Shown here: piece after piece, positions 9,424 through 18,833 of the stretch
Layout of the letters: every line of letters starts with the position of its first letter
Numbering within the stretch: position 1 is the first letter of the stretch
NCBI GenBank assembly: GCA_963575745.1
Contig: CAUYUJ010018070.1
Coordinates: 1 to 64,000, forward strand
Direction of reading: 5' to 3'
Source: Prorocentrum cordatum
Taxonomy: Eukaryota > Sar > Dinophyceae > Prorocentrales > Prorocentraceae
DNA length: 64,000 nt
Notes under the pieces: generated by a model
What the model was told of the DNA's origin: nothing
Database searches by the model: none
What the model saw: only the letters and a program-made list of their open reading frames with translations
Made by a program: the position numbers and the translations under genes

Positions 9424-9564
9424 GGGGATGGACAGTGAAAACGACCTGAGGCCCAAACCTGGCGGGCGCAAGCCTGGAAAATAACGGCCACGGCGCCCTC
9501 TCGAGAACCGAGAACGGACAATTCACTAATCGACGTGTCACTGTTGGGGGTTCTGTCCACCCCC
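9424..9564 (+). mobile_element. MITE family H, copy 1
   Basis: Ends are inverted repeats: GGGGATGGACAG at 9424-9435 against CTGTCCACCCC at the right end. The interior is about 98% identical by eye to 38728-38894. No coding capacity. Confidence 0.8.
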
Positions 9565-9631
9565 GAGAGAGGGCCTGGGAATGTTCCAGGGCCCCGGACC
9601 CCCGAGAGAGGCACAGAGGGCCTGGCTTTGG

Positions 9632-9810
9632 GTCGGGCATGTCCTCCTACCGGCGGATTTTGGACGACAGATCAACAATAGTCCAACAACAACGCAGTAG
9701 GAACCTCGTTCCCAGACTTTCTCTGATATCTTTTTTTGTTTTTTTGGTTTTTGGGTGTGTGTGCGTGCGACTATTTTGGAAGATTCCTCTGGTAGAGGGA
9801 CATGCCCGAC
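9632..9810 (+). mobile_element. MITE family D, copy 1 (complete)
   Basis: Left end GTCGGGCATGTCCTCCTACC; right end GGTAGAGGGACATGCCCGAC followed by TTAA. The interior is AT-richer with T runs. About 179 bp. Confidence 0.8.
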
Positions 9811-9886
9811 TTAAGCCTGGCTCCGAAAGGCCACCAGCCCGCCGAGGGGCGGGGGGGGGAGTGGGAGAAGGGAGGGAGAGACTCGC

Positions 9887-10007
9887 CATCGCTCGGACGT
9901 CCATTCCCCGTGTTTTTGTCGGTTTCGTGCGTGGTTTTCTCGCCAAATGGTCAAGGATGCTCCTCGATGGTCCTCGCCGAAGAAAAAACGCACACGTCCG
10001 AGCGATG
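9887..10007 (+). mobile_element. MITE family A, copy 1
   Basis: 121 bp with perfect 14-bp inverted ends CATCGCTCGGACGT / ACGTCCGAGCGATG. The core GATCAAGGATGCTCCTCGAT is shared in slightly varying form by all six copies in the window, all in this orientation. Confidence 0.92.
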
Positions 10008-10086
10008 CCAAGGGGAGGGGAGGACGCGCGCCCGCGCGCACTCGGCCGCCCGCCCGCGCCCGCACCGCGCCGGCAGGCAGGGCTGA

Positions 10087-10434
10087 GGGGCAACGATAGG
10101 GGGGGGACTGGCACCTGGCATCGCTCGGACGTCCATTTCCTGTGTTTTTTTCTGGTTTCGTGCGTGGTTTTTCCGCCAACTGATCAAGGATGCTCCTCGA
10201 TGGCCCTCGCCGAAGGAAAAATGCACACGTCCGAGCGATGCCAAGGGCATAGGGGGGGATGCACCGACCTGGAATCGGCGAGGCATCGCCGATAGGTGGG
10301 CGATCTGCCTCCGACAGCGAGTCCGCACCTTTCTGGGCAGGCTGGGGCTATCGGGCCCCCATCGGCGATCCCTGGGCGATCGGGGGTCGATGCATCCCCC
10401 TCCGATGCCCATCCCCCCCCCTATCGTTGCCCCC
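10087..10434 (+). mobile_element. MITE family E, copy 1, interrupted by a family A insertion
   Basis: Outer perfect 19-bp inverted repeats: GGGGCAACGATAGGGGGGG (10087-10105) and its complement ending at 10434. An inner pair GGGGGATGCACCGACC / GGTCGATGCATCCCCC lies at 10254-10269 and 10385-10400. A family A element (10119-10240) sits inside the left arm. A related, more diverged copy lies at 62126-62271. Confidence 0.8.
10119..10240 (+). mobile_element. MITE family A, copy 2 (nested in E)
   Basis: 122 bp, perfect CATCGCTCGGACGT ends. Flanked at a short distance by ATAGGGGGGGA on both sides (10096 and 10250), a possible 11-bp target duplication of the E arm. Confidence 0.9.
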
Positions 10435-10458
10435 GGAGGGCTGTGGCACCACCGCCCC

Positions 10459-10761
10459 TCAGGCGGGCGCGGCCCACCTGGTCCTCGCCAGGGCGTCGGC
10501 GGCGCGCGGGCCCTCTCGCGGCACCGGCAGGCCGCCGCCGCCGGAGGCGGCACGGGCGCCGGCCGGGGCGGACGAACGCCGGGCCGAGGCTTCACAGACG
10601 CGTGGACCCTCGAAGCCTCCAAGTAGGACGAAGCCAGGACTTCTGTTGCTCTCATCGCGCTTAAGAGCCGCATCCCAGAAATACTTTCGAACACCCAGAC
10701 AAATATCGAAACAGTATCGCCTCCCATGGCCCGACACGCGACAATCCTCCAGTTTCGGCAC
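10459..10761 (-). pseudogene. Possible coding fragment of unknown function
   Basis: A 100-residue minus frame whose first half (GHGRRYCFDICLGVRKYFW, then DAALKRDESNRSP) looks protein-like, in a stretch less GC-rich than its surroundings. A plus-strand frame at 19318-19380 reads NNFWNAILKYDRGQQEAKP, sharing an FW-AxLKxD pattern and nucleotide similarity. It may be a shared repeat rather than a gene. I do not recognise a family. Confidence 0.2.
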
Positions 10762-10879
10762 CTTCTTGGTGCTCGAAGTTCTTTCTGGTGATCCAAGCTG
10801 AAAATCGTTTGGAACATCATAAGCCGGGACGAGGACAACATCGGGTGAAGATAATACATCGAGGATCTCCGCGAGCCAG

Positions 10880-11310
10880 CGGCGCTGGAAGATGACTCGT
10901 GCGCCGCGGCCTTCTCAGAGCGGTCTCCGGAACGCTCTGAGGGCGTTCCGGAGCGCTCTGGAACGGATTCATCCTCGTCCCAGCCCCGTCCGACCGAGGC
11001 CCTGCGGGGACATCCAGGGACCTCAGGACACCTCTGGAGGCCTCCAGAGGCCGTCGTCAACAACGTCGTCGTCGTCGGCGTCGTCGGGGAGAAGCTCGCC
11101 TCCTGCTTTTGGGTACGCCCACCACCAATCCACACCAAGCTCGCCGTTGGATGAAGGCGACGAGTGAAAGCTCAGGGGTGCCAATCCAGTTGGACAAAAG
11201 TTAGGCGAGGAGAAATCGCCTCGCCCCCCCTGCCTTTGGGCCCGCCCGCAACCAGTCCACACGAAGCTGGCCGCCGCATGAGGGTGATGAGTGGAAGCTG
11301 GTGGCTGGTA
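10880..11310. repeat. GC-rich sequence ending in a tandem duplication of about 125 bp
   Basis: Copies at 11088-11180 and 11215-11310 share GCxTTTGGGxxCGCCC..CCAxTCCACAC and GAGTGxAAGCT. The second copy is diverged. Confidence 0.6.
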
Positions 11311-11361
11311 CGGCGTGGTCTGGCTTGGGAGCGAAGTCAAGGGTCGAAGGCTGTCCTCTGA

Positions 11362-11520
11362 GAAAGGTGGGGGATAGCAAGGGGGGGTCAACACCCCAGC
11401 TGCATACATCCGGTTTTCCAGGCGCCTCCCTGGAGCCGGAGGCGGGCATGTATCGGGGAAGGTGCCCTTCGGCGGCGCCGAAACCAGCCGAACGCAGCAT
11501 ATTGTGTCCCCCCTGCCCCC
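11362..11520 (+). repeat. Repeat family J, copy 1
   Basis: GGTGGGGGATAGCAAGGGGG...GGAGCCGGAGGCGGGCATGTAT. Homologous to 58205-58375, including a GGCGCCTCC..GGAGCCGGAGGCG hairpin in the middle. Confidence 0.7.
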
Positions 11521-11820
11521 GAGACTTGTCCAGGAACAAGTCTGGCCGCAGAGAACGTTAGTATCCGCGGCGGTACTCGTTGGTATACACTTTTTACGCA
11601 AGGTGCTTCTTGAGTGTCTCGCTCTGAGAAGGTCCCCCAGAAGGACTCGCTGCACGGGCGCAAACCCGGCTCAATCAGTTTTCGGGAAACTGCTCTGCAT
11701 CTTTTTGCTGGGCCTCCCAAGCCTGGCCCAACCGATACGTAAGGCCAGCGGAGGACCACGAGCGGCTCCTAAACCCAGCTCAGCCAAGATCTGGCGCTGC
11801 AGGATCCTGAGGAACCGCAA
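11521..11820. other. Unique sequence, nothing recognised
   Basis: About 300 bases of mixed composition. Frames are open on both strands but look like shadows, not a gene. Confidence 0.5.
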
Positions 11821-11821
11821 G

Positions 11822-12772
11822 TGAGGAGGAGGAGGAGGAGGAGGAGGAGGAGGAGGAGGAGGAGGAGGAGGAGGAGGAGGAGGGGAGAGGAGGAGGAGGA
11901 GGAGAGGAGGAGGAGAGGGAGGAGGAGGAGGAGAGGGGAAGGAGGAGGAGAGAGGAGGGAGGAGGAGGAGAAGGAGGAGGAGAAGGAGGAGGAGGAAAGG
12001 GGGGAGGAGGAGGAGGAGGAGGAGGGAGGAGAGGAGGAGGAGGAAGGAGGAGGAGGAGGAGGAGGAGGCGAAGTCGAGGAGGAGGAGGAGAGGAAAGGCA
12101 CAGGGAAACCTTAGTTCGGTCTAACGTACAATGAGGAGGAGGAGGAGGAGGAAAGGAGGGAAGGAGGAGAGGCGAAGGAGGAGGAGAAGGAGGAGAAGGG
12201 CACAGGAAAACCTTAGGTCGGTCTAACTACAATTGAGGCGAGGAGGAGGAGGGAGGAGGAAGGAGGAGAGAGGGGAGGAGGGGGGAGGAGGAGGAGGAGA
12301 AGGAGGAGAGGAGAAGGGCACAGGGACACCTTAGGTCTGTCTAACGAAACTGAGGAGGAGGAGGAGGAGGAGGAGGAGGAGGAAGGAGGAGGAGGAGAGA
12401 GGAGGAGGAGGGAGGAGGAGGAGGTGGGAGGGGGAGGAGGGGAGGCGGCGAGGAGAAGGAGGAGGAGGAGGAGGAGGAGGAGGAGGAGGAGGAGGAGGAG
12501 GAGAGGAGGAGGAGGAGGAGGAGGAGAGAGAGAGGAGGAGGAGGAGAGGAGACCTTAGGTCGGTCTAACGTAACATGAGGAGGAGGAGAAGGAGGAGGAG
12601 AAGGAGGAGGAGAGAGGAGGAGGGAGGAGGAGGAGGAGGAGGAAGACCAGGAGGAGGAGGAGGAGGAGGAGGAGGAGGAGGAGGAGGAGGAGGAGTGCAC
12701 GTACTCGGAGGAGGAGGAGGAGGAGGAGGAGGAGGAGGAGGAGGAGGAGGAGGAGGCAGATTTCAACGCGGA
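11822..12772. repeat. GGA tract with a recurring unique spacer (higher-order repeat)
   Basis: Nearly 1 kb of GGA/GGAGA. It is interrupted four times by one spacer type, GGCACAGGGAAACCTTAG then GTCGGTCTAACGTA, at about 12097-12134, 12197-12236, 12317-12353 and 12551-12579 (last copy shortened). Confidence 0.9.
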
Positions 12773-13030
12773 TTTCCCGATGGTCGACGATCAGGCTTCG
12801 GGGCAGGCGGCAGCTTGCGGCAGCTTGCGGGGAGGTTCTCAAGCCTTCTCTGAGCTCCCGTGGATGCCCCAATCGGTGGACTTCAGCATTGTGAAACTTG
12901 AAATCAACCACAATGGTGTAGCCCGTCTCATCCCCCTCGGCACGAAGGCGAAGCCTTTAGATTATGAGTGGAATACGTCGGCTATGTCGAGGCAGTCGTT
13001 GTCATCTGCTGTGTCGGTCGCTTTGCTTTT
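12773..13030. other. Unique spacer between GGA tracts
   Basis: Includes a GCGGCAGCTT duplication and a short plus frame (SVDFSIVKLEINHNGVARLI) that looks mildly protein-like, but it is only 116 codons and unsupported. Confidence 0.35.
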
Positions 13031-13278
13031 GGGTTCGCGGCGTGCCGCCCAACCCTCTCACTGGGAGCGTCGGTCAGGGTTCGCGGCGTGTCGCCCAACC
13101 CACTCCCTGGGAGCTTATGGCCCCGACTAGTCTGTCGGGGCCATCGTCGTGCTGCGTCGGTCTCGTCTGGTTTTCCAGTGTGCTCAGCTGTGTCGGTCGG
13201 TGGTAGTGGGTTCGCGGCGTGTCGCCCAACCCTCTCGGTGAGAGCGTCGATCTGGGTTCGCGGCGTGGCGCCCAACCC
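13031..13278. repeat. Four copies of a 25-bp GGGTTCGCGGCGTG motif
   Basis: GGGTTCGCGGCGTGYCGCCC followed by AACCC, at 13031-13055, 13077-13101, 13208-13232 and 13254-13278. Each copy has GGGTT/AACCC ends and can fold as a weak hairpin. Spacers between copies vary in length. Confidence 0.85.
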
Positions 13279-13480
13279 ATAGGAGGAGGAGGAGGAGGAG
13301 GAGGAGGAGGAGGAGGAGGAGGAGGAGGAGGAGGAGGGAGAGGAGGAGGAGGGGAGGAGGAGGAGGAGGAGGAGGAGGAGGAGGAAGAGAGGAGGAGGAG
13401 GAGGAGGGAAGAGGAGGAAGAGGAGGAGGAGGAGGAGGAGGAGGAGGAGGAAAGGGAAGAGGCGGAGGAGGAGAAGGGTC
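13279..13480. repeat. (GGA)n tract
   Basis: Near-pure GGA with GA interruptions, directly abutting the last GGGTTCGCGGCGTG copy. A GC-rich spacer fills 13481-13647. Confidence 0.95.
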
Positions 13481-13647
13481 CTGGCTGAGCCCCGGCAGCG
13501 ATGAGCCCCGGCAGCGTGGAGCCCGGAGCGGCGGTCCGCCCCGCCTACCAGGCGGGGCAGCACCCCCGCAGGTTTGAAAAACAACCGCGGGCTGCGGCAG
13601 GCTGGGAGGCAGCTGCTGGGAGGCCTTCGTCGGAAGGACTAACTGGC

Positions 13648-13770
13648 CATCGCTCGGACGTCCATTTCCTGTGTTTTTTGTTCGGTTTCGTGCGTGGTCT
13701 TTTCGCGAAATGATCAAGGATGCTCCTCGATGGTCCTCGCCAAAGGAAAAATGCACACGTCCGAGCGATG
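13648..13770 (+). mobile_element. MITE family A, copy 3
   Basis: 123 bp, perfect CATCGCTCGGACGT inverted ends and intact core. Confidence 0.92.
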
Positions 13771-13796
13771 CCAAGCTAAGGAGGATCGCGCCCCAT

Positions 13797-13973
13797 TTCG
13801 AAGAAAAGCGCCACAAGCAGAAACTTTTGGCGCTCGGAGCGGATTTCTTGGATCTGCGCTGGACCCCCCTCCCCGGCGCGCGGAGCGCGCCCGCCGGGGG
13901 GGGGGCCCAACGCGGATCCAAGAAATCCGCGCGGAGCGCCAAACGTTTATGTTTATGGCGTTCTTCTTCTTCG
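13797..13973. mobile_element. Hairpin element family F, copy 1 (longest arms)
   Basis: Arms of about 60 bp. The left begins CGAAGAAAAGCGCC and contains GGCGCTCGGAGCGGATTTCT; the right ends GGCGTTCTTCTTCTTCG. A GCGCGC-rich loop lies between. Other copies: 16101-16219, 45461-45590, 61395-61520 (one arm), 63061-63185. Confidence 0.85.
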
Positions 13974-14383
13974 AACTTAAAGAGGATTGCGTCCCCTTTG
14001 GGGGGCTGCTTCGCCAGATCAGGCCGCGGATTCGGCGGGATGGAGCCGGATTGTGAGCGGGCTTCGGCCGGATGGAGCGGGACTGCGCCAGAGGTCGGAC
14101 CCGCGCAAAGTTAGAATTGGACCTCCCAGGAGTTGCACCCGAGGGCGGGCGCCGTGCGGCAGAGTGCACCGCGTGGCAGAAGCTGGCTCCTGCGCGCGGG
14201 CCCCTTCCTCCGCGGGGTGGCTTGAGGACCACAGGCTCGGGCCCTCGTAACGCGTCGTCGTCGTCGGCGTCGGTGTTGTCGTCGTCGGCGTCGTCGTTGT
14301 CGTCGTCGGCGTCGTCGTCGGCGGCGTCGTCGTCGTCGGCGTCGGCGTCGTCGTCGTCGTCGTCGTCGTCATCGGCGTTGTCG

Positions 14384-14416
<33 letters not shown>

Positions 14417-14559
14417 TCGTCGTCGGCGGCGGCGTCGTCGTCGGCGGCGCGGGCCCCTGGGTTCGCCGGGGCCGCGCGCGCGCCGCCGAGCCCTGGGCGG
14501 AGGTCTCGCCGTTCTCTCGGGCCCTCGCCCCCCCGCCTGGGCCGTCGGCTGGCCCTGAC
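13974..14559. repeat. GC-rich sequence with a (TCG/GGC)n tract
   Basis: Bases 13974-14253 are unique, with GGATTCGGCGGGATGGAGC-like short duplications. Bases 14254-14447 are a (GTC/GGC)n triplet tract. Confidence 0.85.
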
Positions 14560-14714
14560 GTCGGGCGTGCCCCTCTGCAGGGGGAAGGTTCCCGAATGAT
14601 CAAGCAATCCAAAAAAATAGGGGGGCGATGTTTTGTTTAACATACTTTTGTTGATGTTTTTTGTTTGGATATTTCTGGCCAGTGTTAAATTCGCCCCTGT
14701 AAAAGGGCATGCCC
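14560..14714. mobile_element. MITE family D, copy 2
   Basis: Left end GTCGGGCGTGCCCCTCTGCA; right end CGCCCCTGTAAAAGGGCATG. An AT-rich core contains GGGGGCGAT. It directly abuts the protease remnant. Confidence 0.75.
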
Positions 14715-14980
14715 TCCCCCCTCACCTGGGCCGTCGACTGGCCGTTCAACGTTTCTGCCAAGCCGCGGCGCAAGGTCTGGAAGCCGTGCTGTTTGGCGTG
14801 CTCCTCAAAGTGCTCGGCCGTGTTATTTCCGATGATGTTAATGTTCGAACCGATATCTACCAAGATAGACAATCGACCATCGGACAGCCTAGTCTTGAGC
14901 GGGCCCTTGATGTAGACCTGATGTCCATTGGGCGTGCTCACGCGGATGTCTGTTGCGCCCGCACAGCGTCTCCGCCGTTG
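14715..14980 (-). pseudogene. Retroelement aspartic-protease remnant
   Basis: The minus strand encodes VSTPNGHQVYIKGPLKTRLS, then LVDIGSNINIIGNNTAEHFE and a helical HAKQHGF segment. This matches the layout of a retropepsin-like domain (hydrophobic-D-x-G-S followed by NxIG) found in dinoflagellate retroelements. It is a different type from the protease of the 1-3822 element. The third position of the usual D-T/S-G triad is kept but the T/S is isoleucine. Both sides are cut by family D elements (14560-14714, 14981-15143), so only about 90 residues remain and the open frame (14600-15040) runs on into the MITEs. Confidence 0.6.
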
Positions 14981-15143
14981 TTCGGGCATGCCCCTTCTGC
15001 AGGAGGAATCTTCAAAAACCATCCAAACAAATCGAAACATATATGATGGGGGCGATTTGTTAAATGCTTTTGTGGAGGTGTTTCTTTTAGTTTGAACATT
15101 TTTTAGCCAGTGTTCATTTTTTCGCCCCAGATTCGCCCCTGTA
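14981..15143. mobile_element. MITE family D, copy 3
   Basis: Left end TTCGGGCATGCCCCTTCTGC; core TGATGGGGGCGATTTGTTAA; right end GATTCGCCCCTGTAG. The core is nearly identical to copy 4 at 15272-15396. Confidence 0.75.
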
Positions 15144-15204
15144 GTGCGTTACTGTTTCCAAAAAAAAGAGTCCCCGGCATCCTCCCCCGGATCGCGCCCA
15201 GACC

Positions 15205-15396
15205 CCCCTGGGGCGTCATGATGCTCTCTTTTGACCCTACTAGAAACCTATCAGTCTTCGCTGCTAGGTAAAAATATGATGGGGGCGATTTTTAAATTCT
15301 TGTGTGGAGGTGTTTCTTTTAGTTCGAACATTTTTTGGCCAGTGTTAACTTTTTCGCCCCAGATTCGCCCCTGTAATTCGGAGGACATGCCCGACC
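15205..15396. mobile_element. Repeat M copy 1 plus MITE family D copy 4
   Basis: 15205-15271 (CCCAGACCCCCCTGGGGCGT, CTAGAAACCTATCAGTCTTC) is repeated at 18594-18668. It runs directly into a D-type core (GATGGGGGCGATTTTTAAAT) ending GGAGGACATGCCCGACC. Confidence 0.7.
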
Positions 15397-15540
15397 CAAA
15401 CCGACCCCCTCCTTCGCAGGCACGCGGCCCCCCCCGGCGCGGGGCCTGGGCGGCTGGGGGCGGGGGATCGCCCCGCGCCGCCGAGGCCTCGGGGGCGTCG
15501 GCGATGCCCCGGCGACAGCGGCGTCGAGGAGGCCGGGCCC

Positions 15541-15680
15541 CCTCCTCCTCCTCCTCCTCCTCCTCCTCCTCCTTCTCCTCCTCCTCCTCCTCCTCCTCCT
15601 CCTCCACGTCGAGCCGCGTCGCCGGTGCGTCGGCGATGCGGCGCGAACCTCTGACCCCCTCTGCGCGGGCCCCGCTTGGG
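15541..15680. repeat. (TCC)n tract plus family I right arm
   Basis: TCC 15541-15605, then GTCGAGCCGCGTCGCCGGTG and GGCGATGCGGCGCGAACC, related to the right arm of 9041-9208. Confidence 0.7.
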
Positions 15681-15924
15681 GGGCCCCGATGTGCGGCGCT
15701 CGCGCCCGTGCGGCGCGCCCGGCGGGAGGCAGAGAAGCGCTCCCGGAGGAAGGACGTGCGAGCATCCCGCCGGGCTCGCTCCCGAGGCCCCACCCTCGGG
15801 GCAGCCCCGCCCCCCACGAGCTCCCGACGGGAGGGCGTTCCACCTGGAGCGCCCCGCGCTGGTGCAGGCGCCCGCGCGCCGAGACGGCGCCAGCCTGCCG
15901 CAGGTGGGGGAACAAACAATTATG
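15681..15924. other. GC-rich unique sequence
   Basis: No gene or recognised repeat. Confidence 0.5.
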
Positions 15925-16072
15925 AGGGGGCCCTGGGGCACACAAAGAAATACACACACATAACCGGATACCCCAGTTTTTTTTTTTTTTTCCTCCCCGC
16001 CACTTCCCAAATGTTCCCATCTTTTCGGGGGAGGCGACGATGAATATTGTGTCTGTGTTTTTTCCCCTCCGG
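15925..16072 (+). mobile_element. MITE family B, copy 1
   Basis: Starts GAGGGGGCCCTGGGGCACAC; ends TGTGTCTGTGTTTTTTCCCC. The ends are imperfect inverted repeats. Contains a poly-T run. Confidence 0.8.
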
Positions 16073-16100
16073 AAATTGCACAAACACAACAGCCTGGCCT

Positions 16101-16219
16101 GGAGATCCGCGCGGATTGCTCGGATCGGCGCTGGGCCCCCCTCCCTGGCGCGAGGAGCGCGCCAGGGGCGGCGCCGGAGGCGCATCTTCGATCCGAGCAA
16201 TCCGCGCGGACCTCCGAGC
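16101..16219. mobile_element. Hairpin element family F, copy 2
   Basis: Arms GGAGATCCGCGCGGATTGCT and CGATCCGAGCAATCCGCGCG; GGCGCGAGGAGCGCGCC loop. It lies 28 bases after a family B element; 45285-45590 shows the same B-then-F order. Confidence 0.85.
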
Positions 16220-16554
16220 TTTTCTCTGGTCATGCCATTGCTTTTTCGGCAGTTCAAAGATGGGGTCCTGGGGGATGGGGTCCGAAGGATGGGGAGGGAT
16301 CCAAGGGTGGATCTACACTGTTCGAGGCACCTCGCCCTCAGCACCCCACCCATTCAGGACCCCATCTCTGAACCACCGACGCTTGTGTTCGGCGGCTCCG
16401 GAGGGTGTGGTTTGCAAAGGGTGTGCTTTGCAACTGGCACCCTGGGGGCACCCTGGGGTGCGTGCGAGGACCTCGACAGAGCTCTCCGCCGCGCCCCGAG
16501 GAGTCCCGACGAGGACAGCGCCGTGCTCCCCAGGCCCCGACGGTGCCGATCGCA
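16220..16554. other. Unique sequence with short direct repeats
   Basis: GGATGGGG and GGTGTG(G/C)TTTGCAA duplications; no gene seen. Confidence 0.5.
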
Positions 16555-16829
16555 CGTCACACCCGGGCGTAACCATACCGTTTGTAGTCGACGACGTGTG
16601 CCCCTATGATTAGGAGTTGAGCAGGGACCGACCGTCCCGGCACTTCTATAGTCGTACCACGAAATGTTCTTAGAACCCCCAAATGTTCTAAGAACAAAAC
16701 CAATGTGCTTAGAACAGAAGCCAGATGTGTTAAAATTATCCCGGCAAAGCAACCTAACAGCGATGTGTATAAGCATATATGGAAGCATTCCCCTTAAGAT
16801 TCAGATGATAATCCAGTTGTAGAGTTCTG
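16555..16829. repeat. Repeat N, copy 1, with TTCTTAGAAC palindromes
   Basis: GGGCGTAACCATACCG...GTGTGCCCC is shared with 19060-19110. AATGTTCTTAGAAC is repeated three times at 16660-16715 and recurs, partly inverted, at 18690-18745. 16720-16829 is AT-richer unique sequence. Confidence 0.6.
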
Positions 16830-18046
16830 CTGTTCTCGCAGTCGCAGTCGCATTCGCGATGACAGTCGCAGTGGCAGCGGCAGTCGCAGTCACAGCCTCA
16901 GCCTGCCTCAGTATCAGCCTGCCTCAGCCTCAGCCTCAGCCTGCCTCAGCCTCAGCCTCAGCCTGCTTCAGCCTCAGCCTCAGTCTGCCTTCAGCCTCAG
17001 CCTCTGTGCCTCAGCCTGCCTCAGCCTCAGCCTGCCTCAGTATCAGCCTGCTTCAGCCTCAGCCTCAGCCTGCCTCAGCCTCAGCCTCAGCCTCAGCCTC
17101 AGCCTGCCTCAGCCTCAGCCTCATCAGCCTCAGCCTGCCTTCAGCCTCGGCCTCAGCCTCAGCCTGCCTCAGCCTCAGCCTGCTCAGCCTCAGCCTCAGC
17201 ATCAGCCTGCCTCAGCCTCAGCCTCAGCCTCAGCCTCAGCCTGCCTCAGCATCAGCCTGCCTCAGTCTCAGCCTCAGCCTGCCTCAGCCTCAGCCTGCTT
17301 CAGCCTCAGCCTCAGTCTGCCTTCAGCCTCAGCCTCTGTGCCTCAGCCTGCCTCAGCATCAGCCTGCATCAGCAGCCTCAGCCTCAGCCTCAGCCTGCCT
17401 CAGCCTCAGCCTCAGCCTGCCTCAGCATCAGCCTGCCTCAGCGTCTGCCTCAGCCTGCCTCAGCCTCTGCCTCTGCCTCAGCCTCAGCCTCAGGCTCAGC
17501 CTCAGCCTGCCTCAGCCTCAGCCTCAGCCTCAGCCTCAGCCTCAGCCTCTGCCTCAGCCTCAGCCTCAGCCTCAGCCTCAGCCTCAGCCTCAGCCTGCCT
17601 CAGCCTCAGCCTCAGCCTCAGCCTGCCTCAGCCTCAGCCTCAGCCTGCTTCAGCCTCAGCCTCAGTCTGCCTTCAGCCTCGGCCTCAGCCTCAGCCTGCC
17701 TCAGCCTCAGCCTGCATCAGCCTCAGCCTCAGCCTCAGCCTGCCTCAGCATCAGCCTGCGTCAGCGTCTGCCTCAGCCTGCATCAGCCTCAGCCTCAGCC
17801 TCAGCCTGCCTCAGCATCAGCCTGCCTCAGCGTCTGCCTCAGCCTGCCTCAGCCTCAGCCTCAGCCTCACCCTCAGCCTCAGCCTCAGCCTCAGCCTGCC
17901 TCAGCCTCAGCCTGCCTCAGCCTGCCTCAGCCTGCCTTCAGCCTCGGCCTCAGCCTCAGCCTGCCTCAGCCTCATCAGCCTCAGCCTGCCTGCCTCAGCC
18001 TCAGCCTCAGCATCAGCATCACCATTCTCAGCCTCTGCATCAGCAT
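16830..18046. repeat. CAGCCT minisatellite, 1.2 kb
   Basis: CAGCCT hexamers mixed with a CAGCCTGC variant. All plus frames are open (Ser/Ala/Pro/Gln-rich), an artefact of the repeat. Confidence 0.95.
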
Positions 18047-18537
18047 CAAAATGTGGCCCGGGAATGGAGTTCTGGGAACTCGAAGACCACGAAGTGGCCT
18101 ACAGTTGGCTCCGGGCATTCAAAATGTGGCCCGGGAATGGAGTTCTGGGAACTCGAAGACCACGAAGTGGCCTACAGTTTGCTCCGGGCATTCAAAATGT
18201 GGCCCGGGAATGGAGTTCTGGGAAGTCGAAGAGCACGAAGTGGCCTACAGTTGGCTCCGGGCATCCAAAATGTGGCCCGGGAATGGAGTTCTGGGAAGTC
18301 GAAGACCACGAAGTGGCCTACAGTTGGCTCCGGGCATCCAAAATGTGGCCCGGGAATGGAGTTCTGGGAAGTCGAAGAGCACGAAGTGGCCTACAGTTGG
18401 CTCCGGGCATTCAAAATGTGGCCCGGGAATGGAGTTCTGGGAAGTCGAAGAGCACGAAGTGGCCTACAGTTGGCTCCGGGCATTCAGAATGTGGCCCGGG
18501 AATGGAGTTCTGGGAGGTCGAAGAGCACGAAGTGTGT
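18047..18537. repeat. 73-bp tandem repeat, nearly 7 copies
   Basis: The unit begins CAAAATGTGGCCCGGGAATG and includes GGAGTTCTGGGAASTCGAAG. Copies are over 90% identical by eye, and the array starts exactly where the CAGCCT array ends. The period is not divisible by 3 yet all three plus frames are open, so each frame reads the unit in rotation. Confidence 0.95.
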
Positions 18538-18593
18538 GACTGTTTGCGAAAAACGAATTCGGACACGAGTTCGGACACAGCTCCACGGATGCC

Positions 18594-18810
18594 GCCCAGA
18601 CCCCCCTGTGGAGTCATCTGCTGCTCTCTTTTGACACCACTAGAAACCTATCAGTCTTCGCTGTTAGATAACAAGACGGCCCCAGCCAGAAATGTTCCAA
18701 GAACATGTCGTGGAAACCACACAATGTTCTTAGAACACTGTTTGGTAGGCCTATAGGCGAGCCAGGACGCTTCGCCACTGCTTGATTGTGGTCGCCGACG
18801 CGTGCCCCGA
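18594..18810. repeat. Repeat M copy 2 followed by repeat N copy 2
   Basis: 18594-18668 matches 15205-15271. 18690-18745 carries AAGAACATGTCGTGG and ATGTTCTTAGAAC. 18775-18805 (TGTGGTCGCCGACGCGTGCC) matches 19088-19107. Confidence 0.65.
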
Positions 18811-18833
18811 TTGGTTGTTTTTCTGGGGGAAGG

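Noticed and set aside
16859-18756. 591- and 472-codon plus-strand frames as a Ser/Ala/Gln-rich protein gene
   Set aside because: They lie wholly in the CAGCCT and 73-bp tandem arrays, where all three frames are open; the repeat alone explains them.
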